This document shows positions 7,580-14,583 of a stretch of DNA of 23,173 bases, piece after piece; the first letter of the stretch is position 1, and every line of letters begins with the position of its first letter. The notes below the pieces were generated by a model. The model saw only the letters and a program-made list of their open reading frames with translations. It did not search any database and was not told where the DNA came from. This DNA comes from JAFDVJ01 sp964487505 (GTDB taxonomy: Bacteria > Acidobacteriota > Blastocatellia > Pyrinomonadales > Pyrinomonadaceae): NCBI GenBank assembly GCA_964487505.1, contig CAZARD010000073.1, forward strand, positions 1-23,173, written 5' to 3'. The translations under genes were made by a program, and so were the position numbers.

Positions 7580-9521
7580 AACGTAAATAAAATTCGCGTT
7601 TCAGTTCATCGATCTCTCGAGCGAGCGAATCGGCGGATTCGGAAACCCGCTCGCCCGATACGGCGGCAGTTTCAAGATCGCCGCACAACATCGCGATGCG
7701 CGTCAACCCGACGTTCGCGCTGCTTCCCTTAAGCGCATGGGCACGGCGACGGATTGACCGCAGGTCGCGAAGCTCGATATCGGTGTCGAGCCCCTTCAAC
7801 TCCATTTCGGAATAACGGAAAAATGTTTCGAATATCTCGTAAACGAAATTCGCCTCACCACTCGATTCGATCGCGACGAACCCGTCCAAGACAGCGGGGG
7901 TAACGTGTTTGGATAGGAAATGTTGGATCAAATTCGGACTCAAGTCAACATCGGCCGCCACAGCCCGGTGTGTGAAGTGTCTTTCGAGCATCGCGTCAAG
8001 CGAATCGCGCGTGAGCGGCTTGCAGAGAAAATCGTCCATTCCGGCACGCACGCAGTTCTCACGTTCGATCTCGACCGCGTGCGCGGAAAGCGCGATGATC
8101 TTCGCGTCGCGATTCGGGCCGTTGCCCGCGCGGATCGCTTGCGCGGCCGCGTACCCATCGACCAAAGGCATCTGGCAATCCATCAAGATGAGATCAAAAC
8201 GCTTGCCGGACGCGATCTTCACCGCCTCCTGACCGTTTCGAGCGACGATGACCCGGCAACCGGAGGATTCAAGCAGCCTGCGTATGATCTCGGACGTGAT
8301 CGCGTGGTCCTCGGCGACGAGGACGCGGAGATTGCCCGGCGCGCCTTCCGAAAGATGTACGGCATCCTGGAATCCGTCCGCAACCGGCGTCAGGCGCGCG
8401 GAGAACAAAAACGTCGAACCGCGGCCCGGTTCGGATTCGACGCCGATCTCGCCGTCCATCATTTCAACAAGTTCGCGCGAGATCGCAAGTCCGAGTCCGG
8501 TCCCGCCGAATCGGCGGGTCGTGGAAACATCGCCTTGCGTGAACGGCTGGAACAAGCTCGGCAGTTGCGAATCCGCAACGCCGATGCCCGTATCCGAAAC
8601 CTCGAACCGGAAGCGATCCACAGAGTCGCTCATCCTCTTTGCCGTGACCTCGACGCCGCCGGCCGAGGTGAACTTGATCGCGTTGCTGATCAAATTACCC
8701 AAGATCTGCCGAAGTCGGCCGTGATCTCCGCGCACGAATCCCCCGATTTCGTCGTCGATCCTCGCGACGATCGTCAAACCTTTCGATTCCGCGCTCGAGC
8801 GAAAGACCGTGATTACTTCGTCGATCAATTTCCGCAGATCGAACTCGACCGGATCGAGCTTGAGCTTGCCCGCCTCGATCTTTGAGAAATCGAGAATGTC
8901 GTTGACGGTCTCGAGCAGCGAATCGATGCTTTGTTTCAGCATTTCGATGTAACCCGCTTGTTCGGCGTCGAGTTTGGTGTCCGCAAGGAGATTTGCCGTT
9001 CCAACGATGCCGCTGAGCGGCGTTCGGATCTCGTGGCTGATATTTGCGAGAAACGCGGCTTTCGTCCGCGCCGCTTCCAGAGCCGCCCCGTGCGCCTCCG
9101 CTAGCGCGAGTTCGATCTCGCGCCGAAGCGATACGTCCTGAAAACTGATCACGACCGACCTCACAAGATCGGCTTCGCGGATCGGCGTGCAAACGAATTC
9201 AGCGCGGAAAGTCGTGCCGTCGCCGCGAACGAAAACGGCATCGGGCATATGAGCCGGAGCGCCTTCGCTGAGCGCAAAGTTGATCGGGCAATTTGCCAGT
9301 TCCGTCTCAGACGCCGTCCGGTCGGAGTCGAAAAGGACAAGATCGTACGCGCGGCCGACGATCTCGCTCTTCCGGGCGGCGAGCATCTTGCACGCGGATT
9401 CGTTGGCAAGAACGATCATGCGCGAACGGTCGACGATGAGGACGCCTTCGAGCAGAACTTCGAGCAACGCATCGTTCGCCGAGTATCCGTCAGCAAAAAC
9501 TGATGCGTCCGCGCTAATCAT
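7539..9521 (-). CDS. Hybrid sensor histidine kinase (PAS-HisKA-HATPase-REC-Hpt)
   Basis: A 660-aa cytoplasmic phosphorelay protein with no membrane segment. It has a PAS domain at ~15-130 and an HisKA domain with SHEIRTPL (phospho-acceptor H163). The HATPase has an N-box at N280, DTGIG at 310-314 and GGTGLGL at 339-345. The receiver domain is ~397-515, with acidic residues E404/D405, phospho-acceptor D448 (MDCQMP) and K501. The C-terminal Hpt domain has HALKGSS (H595). All sites for a full His-Asp-His relay are present; the output regulator is encoded elsewhere, possibly the sigma-54 regulator next door (inference). The gene heads the minus-strand operon with the coiled-coil, OmpA-like and GTPase genes. 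A terminator lies between it and the sigma-54-type promoter upstream. Confidence 0.95.
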   Translation of the reverse strand: MISADASVFADGYSANDALLEVLLEGVLIVDRSRMIVLANESACKMLAARKSEIVGRAYDLVLFDSDRTASETELANCPINFALSEGAPAHMPDAVFVRGDGTTFRAEFVCTPIREADLVRSVVISFQDVSLRREIELALAEAHGAALEAARTKAAFLANISHEIRTPLSGIVGTANLLADTKLDAEQAGYIEMLKQSIDSLLETVNDILDFSKIEAGKLKLDPVEFDLRKLIDEVITVFRSSAESKGLTIVARIDDEIGGFVRGDHGRLRQILGNLISNAIKFTSAGGVEVTAKRMSDSVDRFRFEVSDTGIGVADSQLPSLFQPFTQGDVSTTRRFGGTGLGLAISRELVEMMDGEIGVESEPGRGSTFLFSARLTPVADGFQDAVHLSEGAPGNLRVLVAEDHAITSEIIRRLLESSGCRVIVARNGQEAVKIASGKRFDLILMDCQMPLVDGYAAAQAIRAGNGPNRDAKIIALSAHAVEIERENCVRAGMDDFLCKPLTRDSLDAMLERHFTHRAVAADVDLSPNLIQHFLSKHVTPAVLDGFVAIESSGEANFVYEIFETFFRYSEMELKGLDTDIELRDLRSIRRRAHALKGSSANVGLTRIAMLCGDLETAAVSGERVSESADSLAREIDELKREFYLRYECRKEEGRLRSG

Positions 9522-9554
9522 ATGGCTCTACGATAGCCGTTTCACTGGCCGGTG

Positions 9555-9592
9555 ACAAACAAAAGGAGCGAAACGATTGGCTCGTTTCGCTC
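9555..9592 (-). terminator. Intrinsic terminator before the hybrid kinase gene
   Basis: Perfect 11-bp stem gagcgaaacga (9566-9576) with tcgtttcgctc (9582-9592) and a 5-nt loop. On the minus strand it is followed by CTTTTGTTTG. It would end a transcript from the sigma-54-type promoter at 9843, leaving an RNA of ~250 nt, or act as an attenuator ahead of the kinase operon. Confidence 0.7.
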
Positions 9593-9816
9593 TTGAAAGG
9601 ATGCTCAGCCTCGAAGGGTCCTGAACGAGGCTGAGCTCTGCGGACCCTATGGGCTACCCCCGTCCCCATATTGCCGCATTCTTGCACGGGAATTGACCCG
9701 CTCGTTCCGCACGTATGCCGGTCGATACAAAGGTCAAGAATCTCGATTGAGACAACGGCGTCTGCTCTTCCAATTTCTCTGCCCCCAAAAAAAATCTTCA
9801 GGTGGGACGCCGTGTC
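9556..9816 (-). ncRNA. Candidate sigma-54-dependent structured small RNA or leader
   Basis: The 462-nt stretch 9522-9983 has no convincing gene. On the minus strand it contains, in order: operator repeats, a sigma-54-type promoter, a short CGGG/CCCG hairpin and a TGCGG...CCGCA stem enclosing ATGGG/CCCAT. An 11-bp hairpin whose loop can pair back to form a pseudoknot follows, then an intrinsic terminator. The start is placed ~12 nt after the -12 element. I do not recognise an Rfam family. Alternatives are an attenuator leader of the kinase operon or a very small peptide gene. Confidence 0.5.
9603..9648 (-). other. H-type pseudoknot motif
   Basis: gctcagcctcg (9603-9613) pairs perfectly with cgaggctgagc (9626-9636). 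The loop contains agggtcc (9615-9621), which is the exact reverse complement of ggaccct (9642-9648) just outside the stem. An 11-bp stem plus a 7-bp loop interaction is a textbook H-type pseudoknot. The 7-bp pairing would compete with the neighbouring TGCGG/CCGCA stem, giving two exclusive folds. Confidence 0.65.
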
Positions 9817-9826
9817 ACCTTTTCAT

Positions 9827-9843
9827 TAACAATCGGCGTGCCA
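9827..9843 (-). promoter_or_regulatory. Sigma-54 (RpoN) type -24/-12 promoter
   Basis: The minus strand reads TGGCACGCCGATTGTTA. This matches the -24 element TGGCACG completely and the -12 element TTGC at three of four positions (TTGT), with correct spacing. It lies ~140 nt downstream of the gene for a sigma-54 activator, with operator-like repeats about 100-140 nt upstream of it. Confidence 0.65.
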
Positions 9844-9930
9844 GATCCAGCGCGGCGCGATTGGGTCTTTGCAAGTTGTTTGTTGTCAATGTTTTACGGG
9901 ATTATTGCGAACCTTGGACGAATCGCGAAT

Positions 9931-9987
9931 TGGCGTGAACCTGACAGATTGTCTGGCGTTCCTGACAGTAACACGACAAAATGTCAG
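9931..9987. promoter_or_regulatory. Tandem operator-like repeats, probable activator (UAS) sites
   Basis: CTGACAG occurs at 9941-9947 and 9962-9968 (21 bp apart), inside a longer direct repeat TGGCGT..CCTGACAG. The inverted half TGTCAG follows at 9982-9987, about 20 bp further. Half sites two helical turns apart and 100-150 bp upstream of a -24/-12 promoter are the usual arrangement for sigma-54 activators. The last half site overlaps the stop of the regulator gene. Binding by that regulator is inference. Confidence 0.5.
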
Positions 9988-11345
9988 TCGGCACCGTATT
10001 CGGCGATCTTTCGGTATAGCGTCCGTGAGGTTATCCCGAGGATCACAGCAGCGCGTTCGCGGTGGCCGCCGGTGCGCTCAAGAACTTTGAGGATGTGCCG
10101 CCTCTCGATCTCCGCGAGGGTCGGCGGACTGTCTTCAGCTTCCGCGTCGGAACCGTCGGATGCGATTCGGAACATTTGCATCCCGATGATCTCGTCGATG
10201 ACGTCGTCCTGCGAAAGCGCCACCGAACGTTCGAGCGTGTTCCGCAATTCGCGGATATTGCCCGGCCAATCGTACGATAGTATCTGACGCAGCGCGTTCT
10301 CCGAGAGCTCGAGGCCCGGCCGATTGAATCGGATCCGCAGGGTCTCGACAAAAAGATCAACAAGCGCCCGAAGATCCTCGGGACGCTCGCGGAGAGACGG
10401 CAAGTGGAACGAAACGACGTTCAAACGATAAAAGAGATCGATCCTGAATCTGGATTCGCGAACCTCCGCCGAGAGGTCCTTGTTCGTCGCCGCGACGACC
10501 CGAACCGACGCCCGCCTGTCGCGGGTCGCGCCAACCGGTCGGTAACTCCCGTTCTCAAGAAAATGGAGAAGTTTGACCTGCATCTGCAGTGGCATCTCGC
10601 CGATCTCGTCCAGGAATAGCGTCGAACCGTCGGCCGCCTCGATGAGGCCCGCTTTGGCTGCCGTCGCGCCGGTAAACGATCCTTTCTCGTGTCCAAAGAA
10701 CTCGGATTCAAAGAGATTCTCCGGCAATGCGCCGCAGTTGACCGAGATCAGCGGCAGATCGGCACGCGAGCTTCGCGAGTGGATCCATCGAGCGAGGACA
10801 TCCTTGCCGGTGCCTGATTCGCCGGTGATGAGGATGGTCGTGTCTAGTTTCGCGACAGTTTCGGCCTGGCTGAAAACGACGCGCATCAGCCGGCTTTGAT
10901 GGATCGGCTCGATCGTCAGATCCTCGTTCTGCCGACGCACCGCAAGACGGAAACGCTCGTTCTCTTTTATCAGTCTTCGTTTTTCCGAAGCCTTGCGGAT
11001 CAGCGCCTCGACCTGACGCGGATTCGCCGGTTTCGTAACGTAATCATAGGCCCCGCGCCGCATCGCTTCGATTCCCGTCTCGAGCGACGTGTCGGCCGTC
11101 AACATTATCACCTCGGGCGGATTCTCGGCGCGTCGGATGGACGGCAACAACTCGATCCCGGAAGCGTCCGGCAGGTTCACGTCGAGCAGAATGACGTCGA
11201 ACTCCTCGTCGCGCATCTTTGCAAGCAGTGTTTTCGCGTCGCCGGTGGTCGAGACCGACAGGTCCTCGGCTGCGATCTGAGTCGGCAGCAGTTTCCGAAG
11301 GACCGGGTCGTCGTCGGCCAGAATTATCTTTATGGATTCGTTCAT
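9984..11345 (-). CDS. Sigma-54-dependent response regulator (REC-AAA-Fis HTH)
   Basis: A 453-aa NtrC-type activator. The receiver domain has D55 (LLDVNLP) as phospho-acceptor and K105 (VTKP). The AAA+ domain has Walker A GESGTGKD (~175-182), a sigma-54 contact loop reading GSFTGA (222-227; the classical form is GAFTGA) and Walker B STLFLDEIGE. The C-terminal Fis-type helix-turn-helix is in the last ~45 residues (RAAVILGITSRTLYRKI). It starts ~9 nt after the stop of the cupin-like gene, so the two form an operon. It lies beside a sigma-54-type promoter with upstream repeats, its most obvious local target. The cognate kinase is not certain; the hybrid kinase next door is a candidate. Confidence 0.95.
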   Translation of the reverse strand: MNESIKIILADDDPVLRKLLPTQIAAEDLSVSTTGDAKTLLAKMRDEEFDVILLDVNLPDASGIELLPSIRRAENPPEVIMLTADTSLETGIEAMRRGAYDYVTKPANPRQVEALIRKASEKRRLIKENERFRLAVRRQNEDLTIEPIHQSRLMRVVFSQAETVAKLDTTILITGESGTGKDVLARWIHSRSSRADLPLISVNCGALPENLFESEFFGHEKGSFTGATAAKAGLIEAADGSTLFLDEIGEMPLQMQVKLLHFLENGSYRPVGATRDRRASVRVVAATNKDLSAEVRESRFRIDLFYRLNVVSFHLPSLRERPEDLRALVDLFVETLRIRFNRPGLELSENALRQILSYDWPGNIRELRNTLERSVALSQDDVIDEIIGMQMFRIASDGSDAEAEDSPPTLAEIERRHILKVLERTGGHRERAAVILGITSRTLYRKIAEYGAD

Positions 11346-11354
11346 CTCATCGAA

Positions 11355-12638
11355 TCAACATCGACGGGCTTCGATTGCAATCAATGGTTTGAAAATCGGC
11401 GAATCTAGAATTCGATCGTACTTCTCTCGGATTCTTGAAGACGCATCGGCAGCAGCGCCAAAAATCGGGGCGACCCGGGATTCGGTCGCCGCACGGTCCG
11501 CCCCGGAAAGAACGCATTCGAGAATCGAGATATCCGCGTCGTCGAAATCGGCGATGCCGAGGGCGTTCGGCACGTCAACGCCAAAAACGCGGGTTTGCGA
11601 AAGGTCGAAGACCCAATCGAGCACCTTGTCGAGCGGGTCGGCGTCGGGAAAACGCGTTCGAACGAGTTCGAAGATCCTTTCGCGCCCCTCGACGTTGAGC
11701 AGCAGCGCGAGGAAAAACCGATGTTCGGCATCCGTGACGAAGCTTCTCTGACGGACGATCAGGTCCACCTGGGCCTGGTGGCGCAAGGCCTCGCGGAGAT
11801 GCTGGGCGTCATCTCCGTGACGGCGCTCGACGATTCCCAACAGTTCTTCGAGCCGGTCGGTTCGGTTTTCAACGGCAAACTGACGGGTCAGGCCCGAACT
11901 ACCGAGATGTCCGCGGAGATTCAGCAAAATCTGATAAGACGTATGAAGATCGGCGGTTGCCAACCAATCCCCGATCGAGCGTATCCCGTCGTCTTCACCA
12001 AAACGAAATAGTGCCTGGACCGCCTGCATCTTCTTGATAAAGCTCCGGTCCTCGAAAAACGGATCAATCGCCAACGAGGGTTTTCGATATTCAAACTGCG
12101 GCTGAAACCGCGGCAGGCTCCCCGTTCGAATTATCAGCGTCACGGACGGATGGTCGAGATGGAACAACGAATGGATATACGCCGGGCCCGGCTCGATCCG
12201 GTGGACGTCGCCGACATTCAGGAGTTGGCAGGAACGCAGATTGATCTCGCCGATCGACATCGCGCAGTTGATCGCGCGCTTCGCCTCAAAATCGTACCAG
12301 CTATGCAGGCTCGAGCCGTGAAGCACCTGGAACGCGCCGCAGAACCCGTGCTGATGGATTGCCGTCGTTCCCTCGAACCAGAAATAGACGTCGATGAAGA
12401 ACCGAGTGCCGTTAAAAACCGTGATCGGCGGCTCGCCGAAGCGCGCCGAGAGATCCTGCTGTCCCGGCAGAATATCCGCCGCGATCGTCCATTCGAGGAT
12501 CTGTCGGGCATCAAATTTTTCCGGGATCCGCGCCAGCCTCAACGCGTCGGCGCAAAGGTCGGGAAAGACCGCCTCCGAGTAGTTCCGCTCGCGCCAGCGC
12601 CGCTCAACCGCCAAGCCCAGTTCGTTGAATTCTTTCAT
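11355..12638 (-). CDS. Cupin-like (cysteine-dioxygenase-fold-like) protein, unknown function
   Basis: A 427-aa cytosolic protein. The N-terminal half looks like a metal-binding cupin. HQH (95-97, in TTAIHQHGFCGAFQVL) is followed by GDVHRIEP (H146) and AYIHSLFHLDHP (H156, H160, H163), the two-motif spacing of cysteine-dioxygenase-type cupins. The C-terminal half (~190-427) is helical and unrecognised. There is no signal peptide. The start at 12638 (ATG, with GGAAG upstream) is preferred over a GTG at 12662 that lacks a ribosome site. It is first gene of a two-gene operon with the sigma-54 regulator, so it may sense a small molecule or metal for that regulator, or be an enzyme of the controlled pathway. 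Function is not established. Confidence 0.75.
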   Translation of the reverse strand: MKEFNELGLAVERRWRERNYSEAVFPDLCADALRLARIPEKFDARQILEWTIAADILPGQQDLSARFGEPPITVFNGTRFFIDVYFWFEGTTAIHQHGFCGAFQVLHGSSLHSWYDFEAKRAINCAMSIGEINLRSCQLLNVGDVHRIEPGPAYIHSLFHLDHPSVTLIIRTGSLPRFQPQFEYRKPSLAIDPFFEDRSFIKKMQAVQALFRFGEDDGIRSIGDWLATADLHTSYQILLNLRGHLGSSGLTRQFAVENRTDRLEELLGIVERRHGDDAQHLREALRHQAQVDLIVRQRSFVTDAEHRFFLALLLNVEGRERIFELVRTRFPDADPLDKVLDWVFDLSQTRVFGVDVPNALGIADFDDADISILECVLSGADRAATESRVAPIFGAAADASSRIREKYDRILDSPIFKPLIAIEARRC

Positions 12639-12695
12639 CTCAGCTTCCGTCGGAAGGGGCACGCGCCGGATGTCCGGCTTTGCGCCCGCAAACCT

Positions 12696-12723
12696 TTGTC
12701 TTTGACTGTTTTTCTGTTATATT
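12696..12723 (+). promoter_or_regulatory. Putative sigma-70 promoter of the peptide transporter
   Basis: TTGTCT (12696-12701), 16-nt spacer, TATATT (12718-12723), in an A+T-rich stretch of otherwise G+C-rich DNA. It ends 46 nt before the transporter start. It lies between divergent genes. Confidence 0.45.
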
Positions 12724-12769
12724 CTGCGCAATTCTTTTCAAAATTCAAAAGTCTAAAAGGGAAAATCAG

Positions 12770-14476
12770 ATGAGTTCAACCGCAGGTACAATTGACAACG
12801 TCGCCGTCGTCGCGCATTCCGAGAAACATCCGAAGGGACTCTACGTTCTGTTCGCCACCGAGATGTGGGAACGGTTCAGTTTTTACTCGATGCTCGCGCT
12901 CTTTACGCTCTATCTCCGTGATCCGACGGACGGATTCGGCTGGACCGCGTCCGAGGCGACGTCGCTCTATTCGAACTATCTGGCTTTTGTTTACCTTAGT
13001 CCGCTCGTCGGCGGCTTCATCGCCGACAAATTCACGGGCTATCGGAAAGCCGTAATGATCGGCGGCTTCTTCTTTATGGCAGGTCACGGATTGCTTTCCA
13101 TTCCGGCGGTCTGGGCGGTCTATCTCGCACTCACCTGTCTGGTCATCGGAAACGGGTTCTTCAAACCGAACGTTTCGACGATGGTCGGCAACCTCTATCC
13201 CGAAGGCAGCCACCTGAAGGACCGCGCTTACAACATTTTCTATATGGGCATCAACGTCGGCGCCTTCATCGCACCGATCATAATGGAGATCGTCCGCGCA
13301 AAGGCCGGTTTTCATCCGGCTTTCGCGGTGGCCGCGTTCGGGATGGTCATCTCGGTCGCGATCCTCTGGAGATTCAAGAGTTACGTGATGCAGGCGGACA
13401 TCAAGAACGCTTTGGTCGTCGGGGATAACGTGATAATGGACAGTTCTTCCCGCGCCGACGCCGACCAGACGGCGGACGCGACCGCGACCGCCACCGACGC
13501 GCCGCCGCACGGAGTCAGCGATCAGGACACACGAAGCGTTTCACAAAAGGCTTCGGACCTTATGAATACGGTCTCGGACGGCAAGCGGATCGGGGCGCTG
13601 ATCGTTATCTTCGCCATCGTCATCGTGTTCTGGATGGTGTTTCATCAGAACGGATCGACGCTCACGTATTTCGCGGACGACAATACCGACTGGAATGTAT
13701 CGGGAACGATCTCGAACTCGATCAACGCGTTTTGGGTCCTGACGCTTACTTTCCCGCTCGTCTGGTTCTGGGGATTCCTCGACAAACGCGGACTTGAGCC
13801 TTCGACGCCTACAAAAATGGCGATCGGTATGACGCTCACAGGGCTTTCGTTCCTTGTGCTGTATTTCGGCGCGACGATCGGCGAGGGAATGACGAAATCG
13901 GCCGAGCAGTTGTCGAAAGGCGAGTTTCGGATCAACGAGCGAGTGATCAACAACCTTGCCGCGGCCGGCGTTTCGAAGGATGTGCTCGACAAGATCGTCG
14001 CCGCCAAGGATGCAGACGACAAGCCGCTCATTTACGGCAAGAAGTTCGCGGCGAAGAAAGACGAGTCCGGAGCGTCCGTTTCGGGCGAAAATCAGCTGAT
14101 CGCGGCCGTCAACAAGGTCGCGCCCGGCCAAGGCGACGCGCACCGGGCGGCGATATTGCAGAACGCGTTCCTTTTCCGGGTTTCGCCGTTCTGGCTGATC
14201 TTCGCTTATATGATCGTCACGCTCGGCGAACTTATGCTCTCGCCGATGGGATTGTCGCTTGTATCGAAGGTCGCGCCGATAAGCAAACGCGGACTTCTGA
14301 TGGGAGGATGGTTCGTGGCGACGGCGATCGGAAACAAACTGACGCAGATCGGAGTTTTTTGGGACATCTGGCTGCAATCGTCGTTCTTCCTCGTACTCGC
14401 CGCGATGGCGCTGTTCATGGCCGTCGTGCTGTTCCTACTGCTTCGACCGTTGAAGAAGGCGATGCCGGGCGTCTGA
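12770..14476 (+). CDS. POT/PTR family proton-coupled peptide transporter
   Basis: A 568-aa inner-membrane MFS protein importing di- and tripeptides with protons. The first helix carries the family motif EMWERFSFY (ExxERFxxY). The PTR2 signature FYMGINVGAFIAP is present, as is GNGFFKPNVS in helix 4. More than 12 hydrophobic segments are visible. Two hydrophilic insertions stand out: ~220-280 (Ala/Asp/Thr-rich) between the N- and C-terminal bundles, and ~405-470 (Lys/Asp/Ala-rich) before the last helices. Members such as DtpT are ~460-500 aa, so these account for the extra length. The start at 12770 has AAAAGGG 8 nt upstream. It is a single-gene unit with its own promoter and terminator. Confidence 0.93.
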   Translation: MSSTAGTIDNVAVVAHSEKHPKGLYVLFATEMWERFSFYSMLALFTLYLRDPTDGFGWTASEATSLYSNYLAFVYLSPLVGGFIADKFTGYRKAVMIGGFFFMAGHGLLSIPAVWAVYLALTCLVIGNGFFKPNVSTMVGNLYPEGSHLKDRAYNIFYMGINVGAFIAPIIMEIVRAKAGFHPAFAVAAFGMVISVAILWRFKSYVMQADIKNALVVGDNVIMDSSSRADADQTADATATATDAPPHGVSDQDTRSVSQKASDLMNTVSDGKRIGALIVIFAIVIVFWMVFHQNGSTLTYFADDNTDWNVSGTISNSINAFWVLTLTFPLVWFWGFLDKRGLEPSTPTKMAIGMTLTGLSFLVLYFGATIGEGMTKSAEQLSKGEFRINERVINNLAAAGVSKDVLDKIVAAKDADDKPLIYGKKFAAKKDESGASVSGENQLIAAVNKVAPGQGDAHRAAILQNAFLFRVSPFWLIFAYMIVTLGELMLSPMGLSLVSKVAPISKRGLLMGGWFVATAIGNKLTQIGVFWDIWLQSSFFLVLAAMALFMAVVLFLLLRPLKKAMPGV

Positions 14477-14498
14477 CGACGGACCGGGGTTTTGTCGG

Positions 14499-14529
14499 AA
14501 AAGAGGCCGCCACGGGCGGCCTCTTTTTT
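14499..14529. terminator. Bidirectional intrinsic terminator between transporter and nadB
   Basis: AAGAGGCCGCC (14501-14511) pairs with GGCGGCCTCTT (14515-14525), followed by TTTTTT on the plus strand and, read on the minus strand, TTTTCC. It lies between two convergent genes and can serve both. Confidence 0.88.
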
Positions 14530-14583
14530 GTTTCGGGCGGCCCGATCTTCGAGCGCGCGGGCAATCGGGATCGAGCGGCAGAC

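Noticed and set aside
7920..8885. 321-codon plus-strand frame opposite the hybrid kinase
   Set aside because: The kinase motifs on the minus strand explain the sequence; the plus frame has no family features.
9601..9700. Cyclic-di-GMP (GEMM) riboswitch
   Set aside because: A GGGGGTAGCCC stretch looked similar, but the conserved GEMM 5' half and GAAA tetraloop receptor are missing.
13541..14377. Open frames of ~240-280 codons on the minus strand within the peptide transporter gene
   Set aside because: They are antisense to a clear transporter; the composition is charged and Arg-rich, with no motif.
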